Both the position numbers and the translations under genes were made by a program. The notes beneath the pieces were generated by a model. The model did no database searches, was not told where the DNA came from, and was given only the letters and a program-made list of their open reading frames with translations. 5,449 bases of DNA from Thermoplasmata archaeon (GTDB lineage: Archaea; Thermoplasmatota; Thermoplasmata; Lutacidiplasmatales; UBA184): assembly GCA_021828085.1 (NCBI GenBank), contig JAKATE010000130.1, forward strand, positions 1-5,449, read 5' to 3'. Positions 1 to 5,177 of the stretch are shown piece after piece (position 1 is the stretch's first letter; the number at the start of each line of letters is the position of its first letter).

Positions 1-2
1 CG

Positions 3-350
3 GACGAGTCCGTCGCGCTCCAGATGCACATGGCCGAGGTCCTGGGCCGGGTCGCCCGCTCGCTCCGCCGTCCTCTCCTGGTCACCCAGGAGCGGACCGG
101 GGGACGGCTCGTCTTCCCCGGCCTCGCCCGGCTCGGTCCCCCGGTCCACGAGACGCTCCGCCTCCTGCACGGCCCCGACGGGGTCGTCCGCCTCACGGCC
201 CAGGAGCGGGCGGAATCGCTGACGCTGCTCGCCCTCCCGCCGCACCAGCGGCACCTGGAGGAGTTCGACGCCGACGTGCCGGCCGCGGCCTCGAGCGACC
301 GGTTCGAGCGCCCGTCGGAGGTGACCCCGTGGCCGGCCCTCTTCCCGTGA
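3..350 (+). CDS. C-terminal end of an uncharacterised protein, possibly a RecA/RadB-like ATPase (5' truncated by the window)
   Basis: The reading frame is already open at the left edge, giving about 115 visible residues up to a TGA at 348-350. The Met codons at 24 and 30 are probably internal. Third codon positions are almost all G or C, as in the polymerase gene downstream, so the frame is real. The segment with MAEVLGRVARSLRRPLLVTQ, then a Gly/Pro turn and ETLRLLHGPDG, resembles the end of a RecA-fold ATPase: a helix, a hydrophobic strand ending in V-T-Q, then a 'vlrL' strand and a basic hairpin, as in RadB. The Walker A and B motifs would lie outside the window, so this cannot be confirmed. 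The last 25 or so residues (Ala/Ser/Pro-rich, ending PWPALFP) look like a disordered tail. It lies 124 bases upstream of the small gene, on the same strand. That the frame codes is fairly certain; the family is a guess. Confidence 0.5.
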   Translation, partial: DESVALQMHMAEVLGRVARSLRRPLLVTQERTGGRLVFPGLARLGPPVHETLRLLHGPDGVVRLTAQERAESLTLLALPPHQRHLEEFDADVPAAASSDRFERPSEVTPWPALFP

Positions 351-388
351 TCTTCGGGGGCACGACCGGGGCCCCGCTCCTCGACGGC

Positions 389-424
389 CGCAACCGCAGT
401 CGCGATCGCAGCCGTGGTCGCAGC
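389..424 (+). repeat. Degenerate hexamer repeat in the leader of the small gene
   Basis: Six consecutive hexamers starting with CG lie here. Three of them (395, 407 and 419) begin CGCAG, spaced exactly 12 bases apart, and the first (389) begins CGCAA. The unit at 401-409 includes the 8-base palindrome GCGATCGC (402-409). A perfect 10-base palindrome, CGGGGCCCCG, lies just before it at 367-376. The stretch falls between the stop of the preceding gene and the ribosome binding site of the 95-residue gene. It could be an operator array, a site of replication slippage, or chance in GC-rich DNA. No clear archaeal TATA box is visible in 351-474. Confidence 0.4.
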
Positions 425-460
425 GCACGCGGGAGACCGGACCGGCGACCCACGAGCCCG

Positions 461-470
461 GGAGGTGAGG
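461..470 (+). promoter_or_regulatory. Strong Shine-Dalgarno sequence fixing the start of the 95-residue gene
   Basis: GGAGGTGAGG lies six to seven bases before the ATG at 475. It contains the full GGAGGTGA complement to the 3' end of archaeal 16S rRNA. It is one of the two best ribosome binding sites in the window and shows that the small frame is translated independently. Confidence 0.8.
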
Positions 471-474
471 TCCA

Positions 475-762
475 ATGGGACGGACGGTCCCGACGTACCG
501 CGACGCTCTAGAGGCGCGGCTGGCCCGGTGGGACCGGGAGTTCGGACGGGCCCTGATCGATCCCAAGGACCGGGAGGATTTCCAGGAGCTCCTGCAAGGG
601 GCGCGCCGGTACGTGGCGCAGGGGACGATGCTCTCGAGCGGGGACCTGACCGAGCGCGTCTTCCTATCGATGCTCCTCGACCTGGAACGGCAGCTGCGTC
701 CGCGGGAGGGAAGGAAGGGCACCAGCTCGGTGCCCGCCGAGCTCGCCGCCCGGGCGCTGTGA
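475..762 (+). CDS. Small helical protein encoded immediately upstream of PolB2; putative polymerase partner
   Basis: This gene encodes 95 residues. It starts MGRTVPTYRDALEARLARW and continues as a predicted all-helical protein: helix about residues 8-27, an acidic/basic turn around DPKDRED (29-35), helix 36-50, a loop with GTMLSSGD, helix 58-74 (ERVFLSMLLDLERQL), then a short charged tail. There is no signal peptide, membrane segment or cysteine. The consensus ribosome binding site at 461-470 and the high G/C at third codon positions support the start and the frame. I recall small archaeal proteins with a very similar MGRT-P-(Y/F)R beginning encoded beside PolB2 genes (a domain-of-unknown-function family), but I could not check this. 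Its position 98 bases upstream of the polymerase, on the same strand, suggests a DNA-repair accessory role, perhaps a polymerase-binding or DNA-binding subunit. The biochemical function is unknown. Confidence 0.8.
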   Translation: MGRTVPTYRDALEARLARWDREFGRALIDPKDREDFQELLQGARRYVAQGTMLSSGDLTERVFLSMLLDLERQLRPREGRKGTSSVPAELAARAL

Positions 763-860
763 ACGTGGGGCCCGGAGGGACGTGCGCCGAGCGAAGGCGC
801 GCGTCGGCGGACCTCGGGATGGGGAAGACAAGACCCGGCCCGGGACGCCGGCGGTGAACG

Positions 861-3281
861 ATGCCCGAGGGTTGGCTCCTGGACGTCCATTCCTCCCTGG
901 CCGGGGACGCCGTCGTCCTGTGGCTGAGGGAGCGGAACGGCCCCGTCCACCGCAAGGAGGTGCCCTGGGCCCCGCCCTTCTACGTCGCCGGTCCCTCCGA
1001 CCGTCTCGAGGACCTCGCCCGCGCGCTCGGGGACGAGCAGGGGTCCATCTCCGCGATGGGGTGGGCCGACATCCGTACGAGCCTCTTCGAACCGGCGGAC
1101 CGGACGCACCGGGTCCTGGCGATCGCCCCCGCCCCGCACGGGGCGCGCAAGTCCCTCGCCTCGGAGATCGACGCCCGGGGCGGGTTCACCACCTTCCAGA
1201 TCTTCGACGTGGACCTCTCCGCTCCTCAGCTCTTCTACCTGGACCGGGGGCTCTACCCCTTCGCCCCCGTTCTCTGGAGCGGGACGGAGGTCCTCGCGAA
1301 GGAGCCTCCCGAGGTCCTGGAGTACGACCCGCCCCCGTTGAAGGGCTCCCGCCTCCACGTCGAGGTGACCGGGGCCGCTCCCGGCCGCCCCGCGCGCGAG
1401 GAGGACCCGGTCCTGCGCGTGCGGGTCGGGGACCGGGTCTTGGAGGAGGAGGGGGAGGAGGCGACCCTCCTCGAGATGCTCGCGGAGCTCCGCCGGCAGG
1501 ACCCGGACATCGTCTGGACCCACGGAGGGGACGCCTTCCACCTCCCGCACCTCTACCGGCGGGCCGCGGCCCACGGCTGGGACGAGGGGCGCTTCTTCCT
1601 CGGGCGTGAGCCCAGCCGCTTCCGCCTCCACCAGCGGGGGCAGACCTTCGAGAGCTACGGGCGGGTGCTGCACCGCGCCCCGATGCACTTCCTCTCCGGC
1701 CGCTTCCACCTGGACGTCAACGAGCGGTTCGTCGAGGACGTGGGGCTCCTGGGGTTCGTCGACACCTCGCGCCTCTCCCGGCTCGGGCTGCAGACCGTCG
1801 TCCGCCAGTCCCCCGGGACCGCCTTCAGCGCCATGGAGCTCGCGGTGGCGCTCTCCCTGGGCGTCCACATCCCGTGGAAGAAGAACCTCCCGGAGCAGGA
1901 GAAGACGGCCGCCCAGCTCGTCGCCGCCGACCGGGGCGGGCTCATCCTCACCCCTCCCGTGGGATTGCACGCGAAGGTGGACGAGTTCGACTTCGCCTCC
2001 CTCTTCCCCTCGATCATGGTCCAGCACAACCTGTCGATCGAGACGCTGGACTGCCCCTGCTGCCCCGACTCTCCCCACGTCGCCCCGGGGCTGGGGTACC
2101 GCTCCTGCACGCTGCGCGAGGGCGTGGTCCCGCGGACGATCCGTCCCTTGGTCGAGCGTCGTCTCCACTACAAGCGGAGGAAGAAGGCGACCCAGGGGCC
2201 CGAGCGGGAGCGCTACGACGCGCTCGGGAAGGCGTGGAAGTGGGTCCTCGTGACCAGCTTCGGGTACCAGGGGTACCGCAACGCCCGGTTCGGACGGATC
2301 GAGTGCCACGAGGCAATCAACGCCTACGCCCGGGAGGTCCTCGTGGAACTGACCCGCACCGCGCGGGAGGGCGGATGGGGGGTGGTCCACGGCATCGTCG
2401 ATTCCCTCTGGCTCCGTCCTCCGGAGAGCGGGGACCCGGAGGCGTTCTCCCGCCGGGTCACCGAGCGGACCGGCCTCCCGCTCGGCTACGAGGGACGGTA
2501 CCGGTGGATCGTCTTCCTCCCGAACCGGGAGAACGGGTTCGGCGTCGCGCAGCGCTACTACGGGAGGTACGAGCACGGCGAGTTCAAGGTCCGGGGGATC
2601 GAGACGCGCCGGGGGGACGCCCCGACGTTCGTCCAGAAGGTCCAGGAGGAGGCGCTGGACCACCTGGGGGAGGCCGAGGACGCGGAGGGGTTCCGCGCCC
2701 GGATCGCCGGGGCGCTCGAGGTCGGGCGTCGGCACGTCGAGCGCCTGGCCGGCGGGGAGGTCCCCCGGGAGGAGCTCCTGCTCACCCACCGGATCACGCA
2801 GCGGTTGGAGGAGTACCGGGTCTACTCGGACGGCGTCGCGGCGTTGCGTCGCCTGAAGCAGGAGGGGATCGTCCGGGAGCCGGGAGAGGACGTCTCCTAC
2901 CTCATCCGCGACCAGCGTTCCCGCGACTACCGCGAGCGCGCGGTCCCGGTCGAGCTCCTCGCCGGTGACGAGCGGTACGACGTGGGCGCCTACGTCCAGC
3001 TCCTCGCCCGCAGCTTCGAGACGCTCTTCCTGCCCTTCGGCTACGACGTGGACCGCATCCTGGAGCTGTGGGGCTGGAGGGCGGCGGGGAAGGAGGCCCG
3101 CCCGAGGCCGAGGCACGAGTACCGGTCGCTCGAGCGGCCGGGGCAACGGCGCCTCCTCGACGCGGAGCCCGTCCCCGCCTCTGCTCCCGCCCCCACCCCC
3201 ACCTCCGCCCCCGCTCCCGCTTCCGCCCCCGCCTCCGCCCCCGCCTCCGTCCCTATCGGAGCGAGCGAGAAAGCCCTCTGA
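861..3281 (+). CDS. polB2: Family B DNA polymerase of the archaeal PolB2 (Dpo2-like) group, exonuclease-inactivated
   Basis: This is an 806-residue DNA polymerase. ATG 861 is the first start available, because an in-frame TGA lies at 855-857; GGTGA (853-857) serves as a close ribosome binding site. Order of domains: N-terminal domain (about 1-150), exonuclease-like domain (about 160-330), palm/fingers (about 345-590) and thumb (about 590-750). Motif A is intact: D377 in DFASLFPSI. Motif B is altered: K460 is kept but the usual Asn-Ser is Val-Thr, giving KWVLVTSFGYQG. Motif C reads HGIVDSLW, so the first Asp of the usual YGDTDS is Ile512 while the catalytic second Asp, D514, remains. A KVRGIETRRGD segment at 576-586 matches the post-motif-C Lys/Arg-Gly element. 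Exonuclease motif I is LHVE (H166 replaces Asp, E168 kept), motif II ends F226-H227 in place of Phe-Asp, and no YxxxD motif III is evident, so proofreading should be absent. This pattern is typical of PolB2. The crenarchaeal member Dpo2 was once predicted inactive but acts in damage-induced mutagenic translesion synthesis. C398, C400, C401 and C416 form a possible metal or disulfide cluster. The tail (769-806) is Ala/Pro-rich. Confidence 0.93.
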   Translation: MPEGWLLDVHSSLAGDAVVLWLRERNGPVHRKEVPWAPPFYVAGPSDRLEDLARALGDEQGSISAMGWADIRTSLFEPADRTHRVLAIAPAPHGARKSLASEIDARGGFTTFQIFDVDLSAPQLFYLDRGLYPFAPVLWSGTEVLAKEPPEVLEYDPPPLKGSRLHVEVTGAAPGRPAREEDPVLRVRVGDRVLEEEGEEATLLEMLAELRRQDPDIVWTHGGDAFHLPHLYRRAAAHGWDEGRFFLGREPSRFRLHQRGQTFESYGRVLHRAPMHFLSGRFHLDVNERFVEDVGLLGFVDTSRLSRLGLQTVVRQSPGTAFSAMELAVALSLGVHIPWKKNLPEQEKTAAQLVAADRGGLILTPPVGLHAKVDEFDFASLFPSIMVQHNLSIETLDCPCCPDSPHVAPGLGYRSCTLREGVVPRTIRPLVERRLHYKRRKKATQGPERERYDALGKAWKWVLVTSFGYQGYRNARFGRIECHEAINAYAREVLVELTRTAREGGWGVVHGIVDSLWLRPPESGDPEAFSRRVTERTGLPLGYEGRYRWIVFLPNRENGFGVAQRYYGRYEHGEFKVRGIETRRGDAPTFVQKVQEEALDHLGEAEDAEGFRARIAGALEVGRRHVERLAGGEVPREELLLTHRITQRLEEYRVYSDGVAALRRLKQEGIVREPGEDVSYLIRDQRSRDYRERAVPVELLAGDERYDVGAYVQLLARSFETLFLPFGYDVDRILELWGWRAAGKEARPRPRHEYRSLERPGQRRLLDAEPVPASAPAPTPTSAPAPASAPASAPASVPIGASEKAL
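3168..3254 (+). repeat. C-rich low-complexity tract encoding the Ala/Pro tail of PolB2
   Basis: The last part of the polymerase gene is an imperfect repeat of six-base units of the GCCCCC/GCCTCC kind, coding alternating Ala-Pro and Ala-Ser dipeptides (about residues 770-798). The + strand is nearly all C and T, with few G or A. The minus strand therefore carries at least seven runs of three to five G separated by one to nine bases, which fits the usual pattern for a G-quadruplex. The peptide is probably a disordered tail or linker. The tract is a likely hotspot for length variation. Confidence 0.7.
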
Positions 3282-3647
3282 GGACCGCTCTCCCCGGAGG
3301 CGGAGAAGGGAGAGCACCGTGCGCAATCCGAGAGCGCCGTCATCGATTATCCCCGAGGAGGTCACCGCCCGGGCCATGTCGCACCGACGGGCCTTCCCGG
3401 CTGCGTCCGCTCACCCACGCCGACGAACTCGACCTTCGACGGATACGACCCGTGCCCGCTCCGGGGAGAATGGACGGGTCGACGCGGCGCTGCACGCACC
3501 ATCCTCCCGGCTCACCGTGGGGGAGGTTCACGAACGGCGCGTCCGCGCCGACGCGGTGACATTTGTGGCCCCACCCGGCCCTCGCTCCCCGATCTCCCGC
3601 TCGGCCACCCCCACCCCGGCCCTCCCGGGCCCCGCGAGGAACTGAGC
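3282..3647. other. Weakly coding spacer downstream of polB2
   Basis: Between the polymerase stop and the next credible start I see no convincing gene. The best candidate is a + strand frame from GTG 3319 (or ATG 3376) to the TGA at 3643-3645, about 108 or 89 residues. It is Arg/Pro/Ser/Ala-rich, has only a poorly placed purine-rich site before it, and looks protein-like only around residues SRLTVGEVHERRVRADAVTF. It may be a remnant, a fast-evolving small gene, or chance. The 3340-3350 part (ATCGATTAT) is locally AT-rich for this genome and could hold a promoter element, but it is not a clear TATA box. GAGGA at 3636-3640 serves the next gene. Confidence 0.4.
3287..3315 (+). terminator. Hairpin just after the PolB2 stop codon
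   Basis: GCTCTCCC at 3287-3294 pairs perfectly with GGGAGAGC at 3308-3315 around a 13-base loop, starting five bases after the stop codon. No T-run follows, so it is not a classical terminator. It could stabilise the 3' end of the mRNA or act as a weak termination or processing site. The right arm would also hide the only purine-rich site before the doubtful GTG at 3319. Confidence 0.35.
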
Positions 3648-4091
3648 ATGGCGCCAGGTCGCCGGGACCGTGCCCGCAGGACCCCCGTTCGAGACCCCGC
3701 GGACGACGCCTGGGTCGACCGTATCGCGGATACGGTGCAGGACCTCCTCGCGGAGGAGGGTCTCGAGATGGAGATGTGCGTCTGGTACGACCCGGTCACC
3801 GAACAGCTCCACGCCGTAGGTTTCGATGGCGCGCCCGCACGCTACTTTCGATGCGCCGCCGGAGAACAACCCTCTCCCGCCCCTCGGTCCGACCCGGACC
3901 CGCAGAGCGTTGCCGCCCCTCTCACGGCGATGTCCGGGGTAAGTGCGGGGGCGGTGGCCACATCGTCCCGCGGGATGACCGCGAGCTCGCGCTCGCTGCC
4001 GATGGGCCATCTCCCGTCTCCAGAGGGATCGAAGCTCGGGTCGTCCTCGCCGGAGGAGGAGACCGAACGCGGCGTGGAGGACGGACCTTGA
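3648..4091 (+). CDS. Hypothetical protein, orphan gene between polB2 and the pirin gene
   Basis: This frame encodes 147 residues. The ATG is preceded by GAGGA (3636-3640) at seven bases and is the first start in a frame that stays open back to the polymerase stop. Residues 1-15 are basic. Residues 20-70 look like a folded alpha/beta segment: an amphipathic acidic helix (DDAWVDRIADTVQDLLAEEG), a strand with MEMCVWYD, a turn, and a strand ending in ARYFRC. Residues 73-147 are Ser/Pro/Gly-rich without recognisable structure, and G/C at third codon positions drops there, so this half may be disordered or may result from a frameshift or decay. I recognise no family. No partner is evident: it follows polB2 after 366 bases and converges on the pirin gene. 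The first half is plausible coding sequence; the whole is uncertain. Confidence 0.42.
   Translation: MAPGRRDRARRTPVRDPADDAWVDRIADTVQDLLAEEGLEMEMCVWYDPVTEQLHAVGFDGAPARYFRCAAGEQPSPAPRSDPDPQSVAAPLTAMSGVSAGAVATSSRGMTASSRSLPMGHLPSPEGSKLGSSSPEEETERGVEDGP
3718..3768. repeat. Cluster of perfect inverted repeats inside the orphan gene
   Basis: Three dyads follow one another. The first has ACCGTATC and GATACGGT arms around GCG (3718-3736). The second has CCTCCTC and GAGGAGG arms, again around GCG (3743-3759). The third is the palindrome TCTCGAGA (3761-3768). The first two centres are 24 bases apart. Codon choice for residues such as Leu-Leu-Ala-Glu-Glu can make such dyads by chance, but three in 51 bases is notable. 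They could form strong RNA hairpins or protein-binding sites. Confidence 0.4.
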
Positions 4092-4092
4092 G

Positions 4093-4103
4093 CTCTCTTC
4101 TTT
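4093..4103 (+). terminator. Short pyrimidine/T-rich stretch, possible weak terminator
   Basis: CTCTCTTCTTT follows the stop of the orphan gene by one base and is one of the few T-rich stretches in this GC-rich window. Archaeal termination often uses T-rich sequence without a hairpin. The remaining gap to the convergent pirin gene, up to 4179, holds nothing I recognise. Confidence 0.2.
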
Positions 4104-4179
4104 GAGACGAGGCCACCCTCCCCGGGACGAGGGCTCGTGGACCGGGGCTGGCCGCCTTGCAGAGCGCGGCGGAGGTCGG

Positions 4180-5046
4180 TCAGCCCTCTCGGATCTCGCG
4201 GGCTTTGATGAACGTCCCGTGGCGGAGCTCCGACATCGCCTGGCTCAGCTGCTCTTGGGTGTTCATCACGATCGGACCGTACCAGGCGACGGGCTCGTGG
4301 AGAGGACGTCCGGAGACCAGCAGAAGGCGAGCTCCCTCCGCGCCCGCCCGGAGGCGCACCGTGTCGCCGTCGCCCAGGAGCACCACCCGCTTCGCGGGCA
4401 CCAGTCCGTCACGTCCCTCGAACTTGGCGCCGCCGTCCACCACGTAGGAGAAGACGGTGTGCCCCTTCTTGACCGGCAGCTCGAAGGCGGCGTCCGGCCG
4501 CAGCGCGACGTCGAGGTACGTCGGGTCGACGGGTATCCCTTTGACCGGGCCCTCGACGCCCTGGTGCGTGCCGGCGACGACCTTGACCGTGCCCGAGTCG
4601 TTCCGAATGGACGGGATGTCCCGCCCGGACAGCCCACGGTAGGCGGGCTCGGCCATCTTGAGCTTCGAGGGGATGTTGACCCAGAGCTGGAACCCCTGGA
4701 ACTCGCCCTCCTTGCGCTGGGGCATCTCCTGGTGGAGGATCCCGCTGCCCGCGGTCATCCACTGCACGTCGCCGCTGTCGATCCGTCCCTTGTTCCCGAG
4801 CGAGTCCTCGTGGTCGACCTGGCCCTCGAGCATGTAGGTGACGGTCTCGATGCCACGGTGCGGGTGCCAGGGGAAGCCCGCGACGTAGTCGCGGGGGTTG
4901 GTGGAGCCGAAGTTGTCGAGCAGGAGGAACGGGTCGAAGAGGGGGACCTCCCCGTTGCCGAAGGCGCGCTTGAGGCGCACCCCCGCCCCCTCGAGCGTGT
5001 CCTCGGCCTTGAGGATGTGCTGGACGCTTCTCAGAAGTTCGGGCAT
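4180..5046 (-). CDS. Pirin family protein (bicupin metalloprotein)
   Basis: This gene encodes 288 residues, the usual pirin length. Pirins are two-domain cupins with one metal site in the N-terminal barrel. Known members act as quercetin 2,3-dioxygenases or as transcriptional or metabolic co-regulators; the substrate here is unknown. The N-terminal cupin carries HPHRGIETVTYMLEG at 61-75 and GDVQWMTAGSGILHQE at 92-107. The metal ligands correspond to human pirin His56, His58, His101 and Glu103, and all are present here as H61, H63, H105 and E107. The second cupin (about 165-275) includes VKKGHTVFSYVVDGGA and the LLLVSGRPLHEPVAWYGPIVMNT ending typical of the pirin C-terminal domain. I chose ATG 5046 over an in-frame ATG at 5121 because GAGGTGAT sits right before it and the homologous region begins there. 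There is no signal peptide, so it is cytoplasmic. It lies 131 bases downstream of the SRPBCC-like gene on the same strand and converges with the + strand genes. Confidence 0.95.
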   Translation of the reverse strand: MPELLRSVQHILKAEDTLEGAGVRLKRAFGNGEVPLFDPFLLLDNFGSTNPRDYVAGFPWHPHRGIETVTYMLEGQVDHEDSLGNKGRIDSGDVQWMTAGSGILHQEMPQRKEGEFQGFQLWVNIPSKLKMAEPAYRGLSGRDIPSIRNDSGTVKVVAGTHQGVEGPVKGIPVDPTYLDVALRPDAAFELPVKKGHTVFSYVVDGGAKFEGRDGLVPAKRVVLLGDGDTVRLRAGAEGARLLLVSGRPLHEPVAWYGPIVMNTQEQLSQAMSELRHGTFIKAREIREG

Positions 5047-5047
5047 G

Positions 5048-5055
5048 ATCACCTC
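5048..5055 (-). promoter_or_regulatory. Shine-Dalgarno sequence deciding the pirin start
   Basis: Read on the minus strand, GAGGTGAT lies one base before the ATG at 5046. The close spacing is like that of GGTGA before polB2. It favours this start over the ATG 75 bases upstream, which would add 25 residues with no resemblance to pirins. Confidence 0.7.
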
Positions 5056-5082
5056 GTGGAGGTCCGTGTACCTCGCGGACCC

Positions 5083-5109
5083 CTCTTGAAGAGTAGCTTC
5101 TCCGCGGAG
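5083..5109. promoter_or_regulatory. Dyad-rich segment upstream of the pirin gene
   Basis: Two adjoining dyads lie 37 to 63 bases upstream of the pirin start: CTCTT and AAGAG arms around one base (5083-5093), and the perfect palindrome CTCCGCGGAG (5100-5109). A further GAAG/CTTC pair (5088-5091 and 5097-5100) overlaps them. The 5084-5102 part is AT-richer than its surroundings. It could be a promoter or operator for the pirin gene. I see no certain TATA box. Confidence 0.25.
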
Positions 5110-5177
5110 GAGCGACGGCAAGGTGGAACGTGCCGGGAACCGCCCGCGCCACGCCCGTCCCTACCGGGCCGCGGTCC

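Noticed and set aside
414..857. Frame of 147 codons overlapping the small gene
   Set aside because: It is in the wrong phase relative to the strong ribosome binding site, Arg/Gly/Pro-rich, and without structure.
1606..2253. Long + strand frames in other phases inside polB2 (also 1874-2968 and 2965-3645)
   Set aside because: These are shadows of the polymerase gene, dominated by Arg, Ser, Pro and Gly, as expected from out-of-frame reading of GC-rich coding DNA.
3138..3164. PCNA-binding (PIP-box-like) motif near the PolB2 C-terminus, around GQRRLLDAE
   Set aside because: It has the Gln and the Leu but lacks the two aromatic residues of the motif, and it is not at the very end of the protein.
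3821..3853. Direct repeat TTTCGATG (3821-3828 and 3846-3853)
   Set aside because: It is only eight bases, inside a candidate coding region, with no further copies. Chance is sufficient.
3528..4010. Minus-strand frame of 160 codons opposite the orphan gene
   Set aside because: It is Arg/Gly-rich with no domain-like pattern and no ribosome binding site. The opposite strand gives a more protein-like sequence.
5047..5121. Upstream ATG at 5121 as the pirin start
   Set aside because: It adds 25 residues unlike pirins. The good ribosome binding site and the expected family N-terminus both point to ATG 5046.
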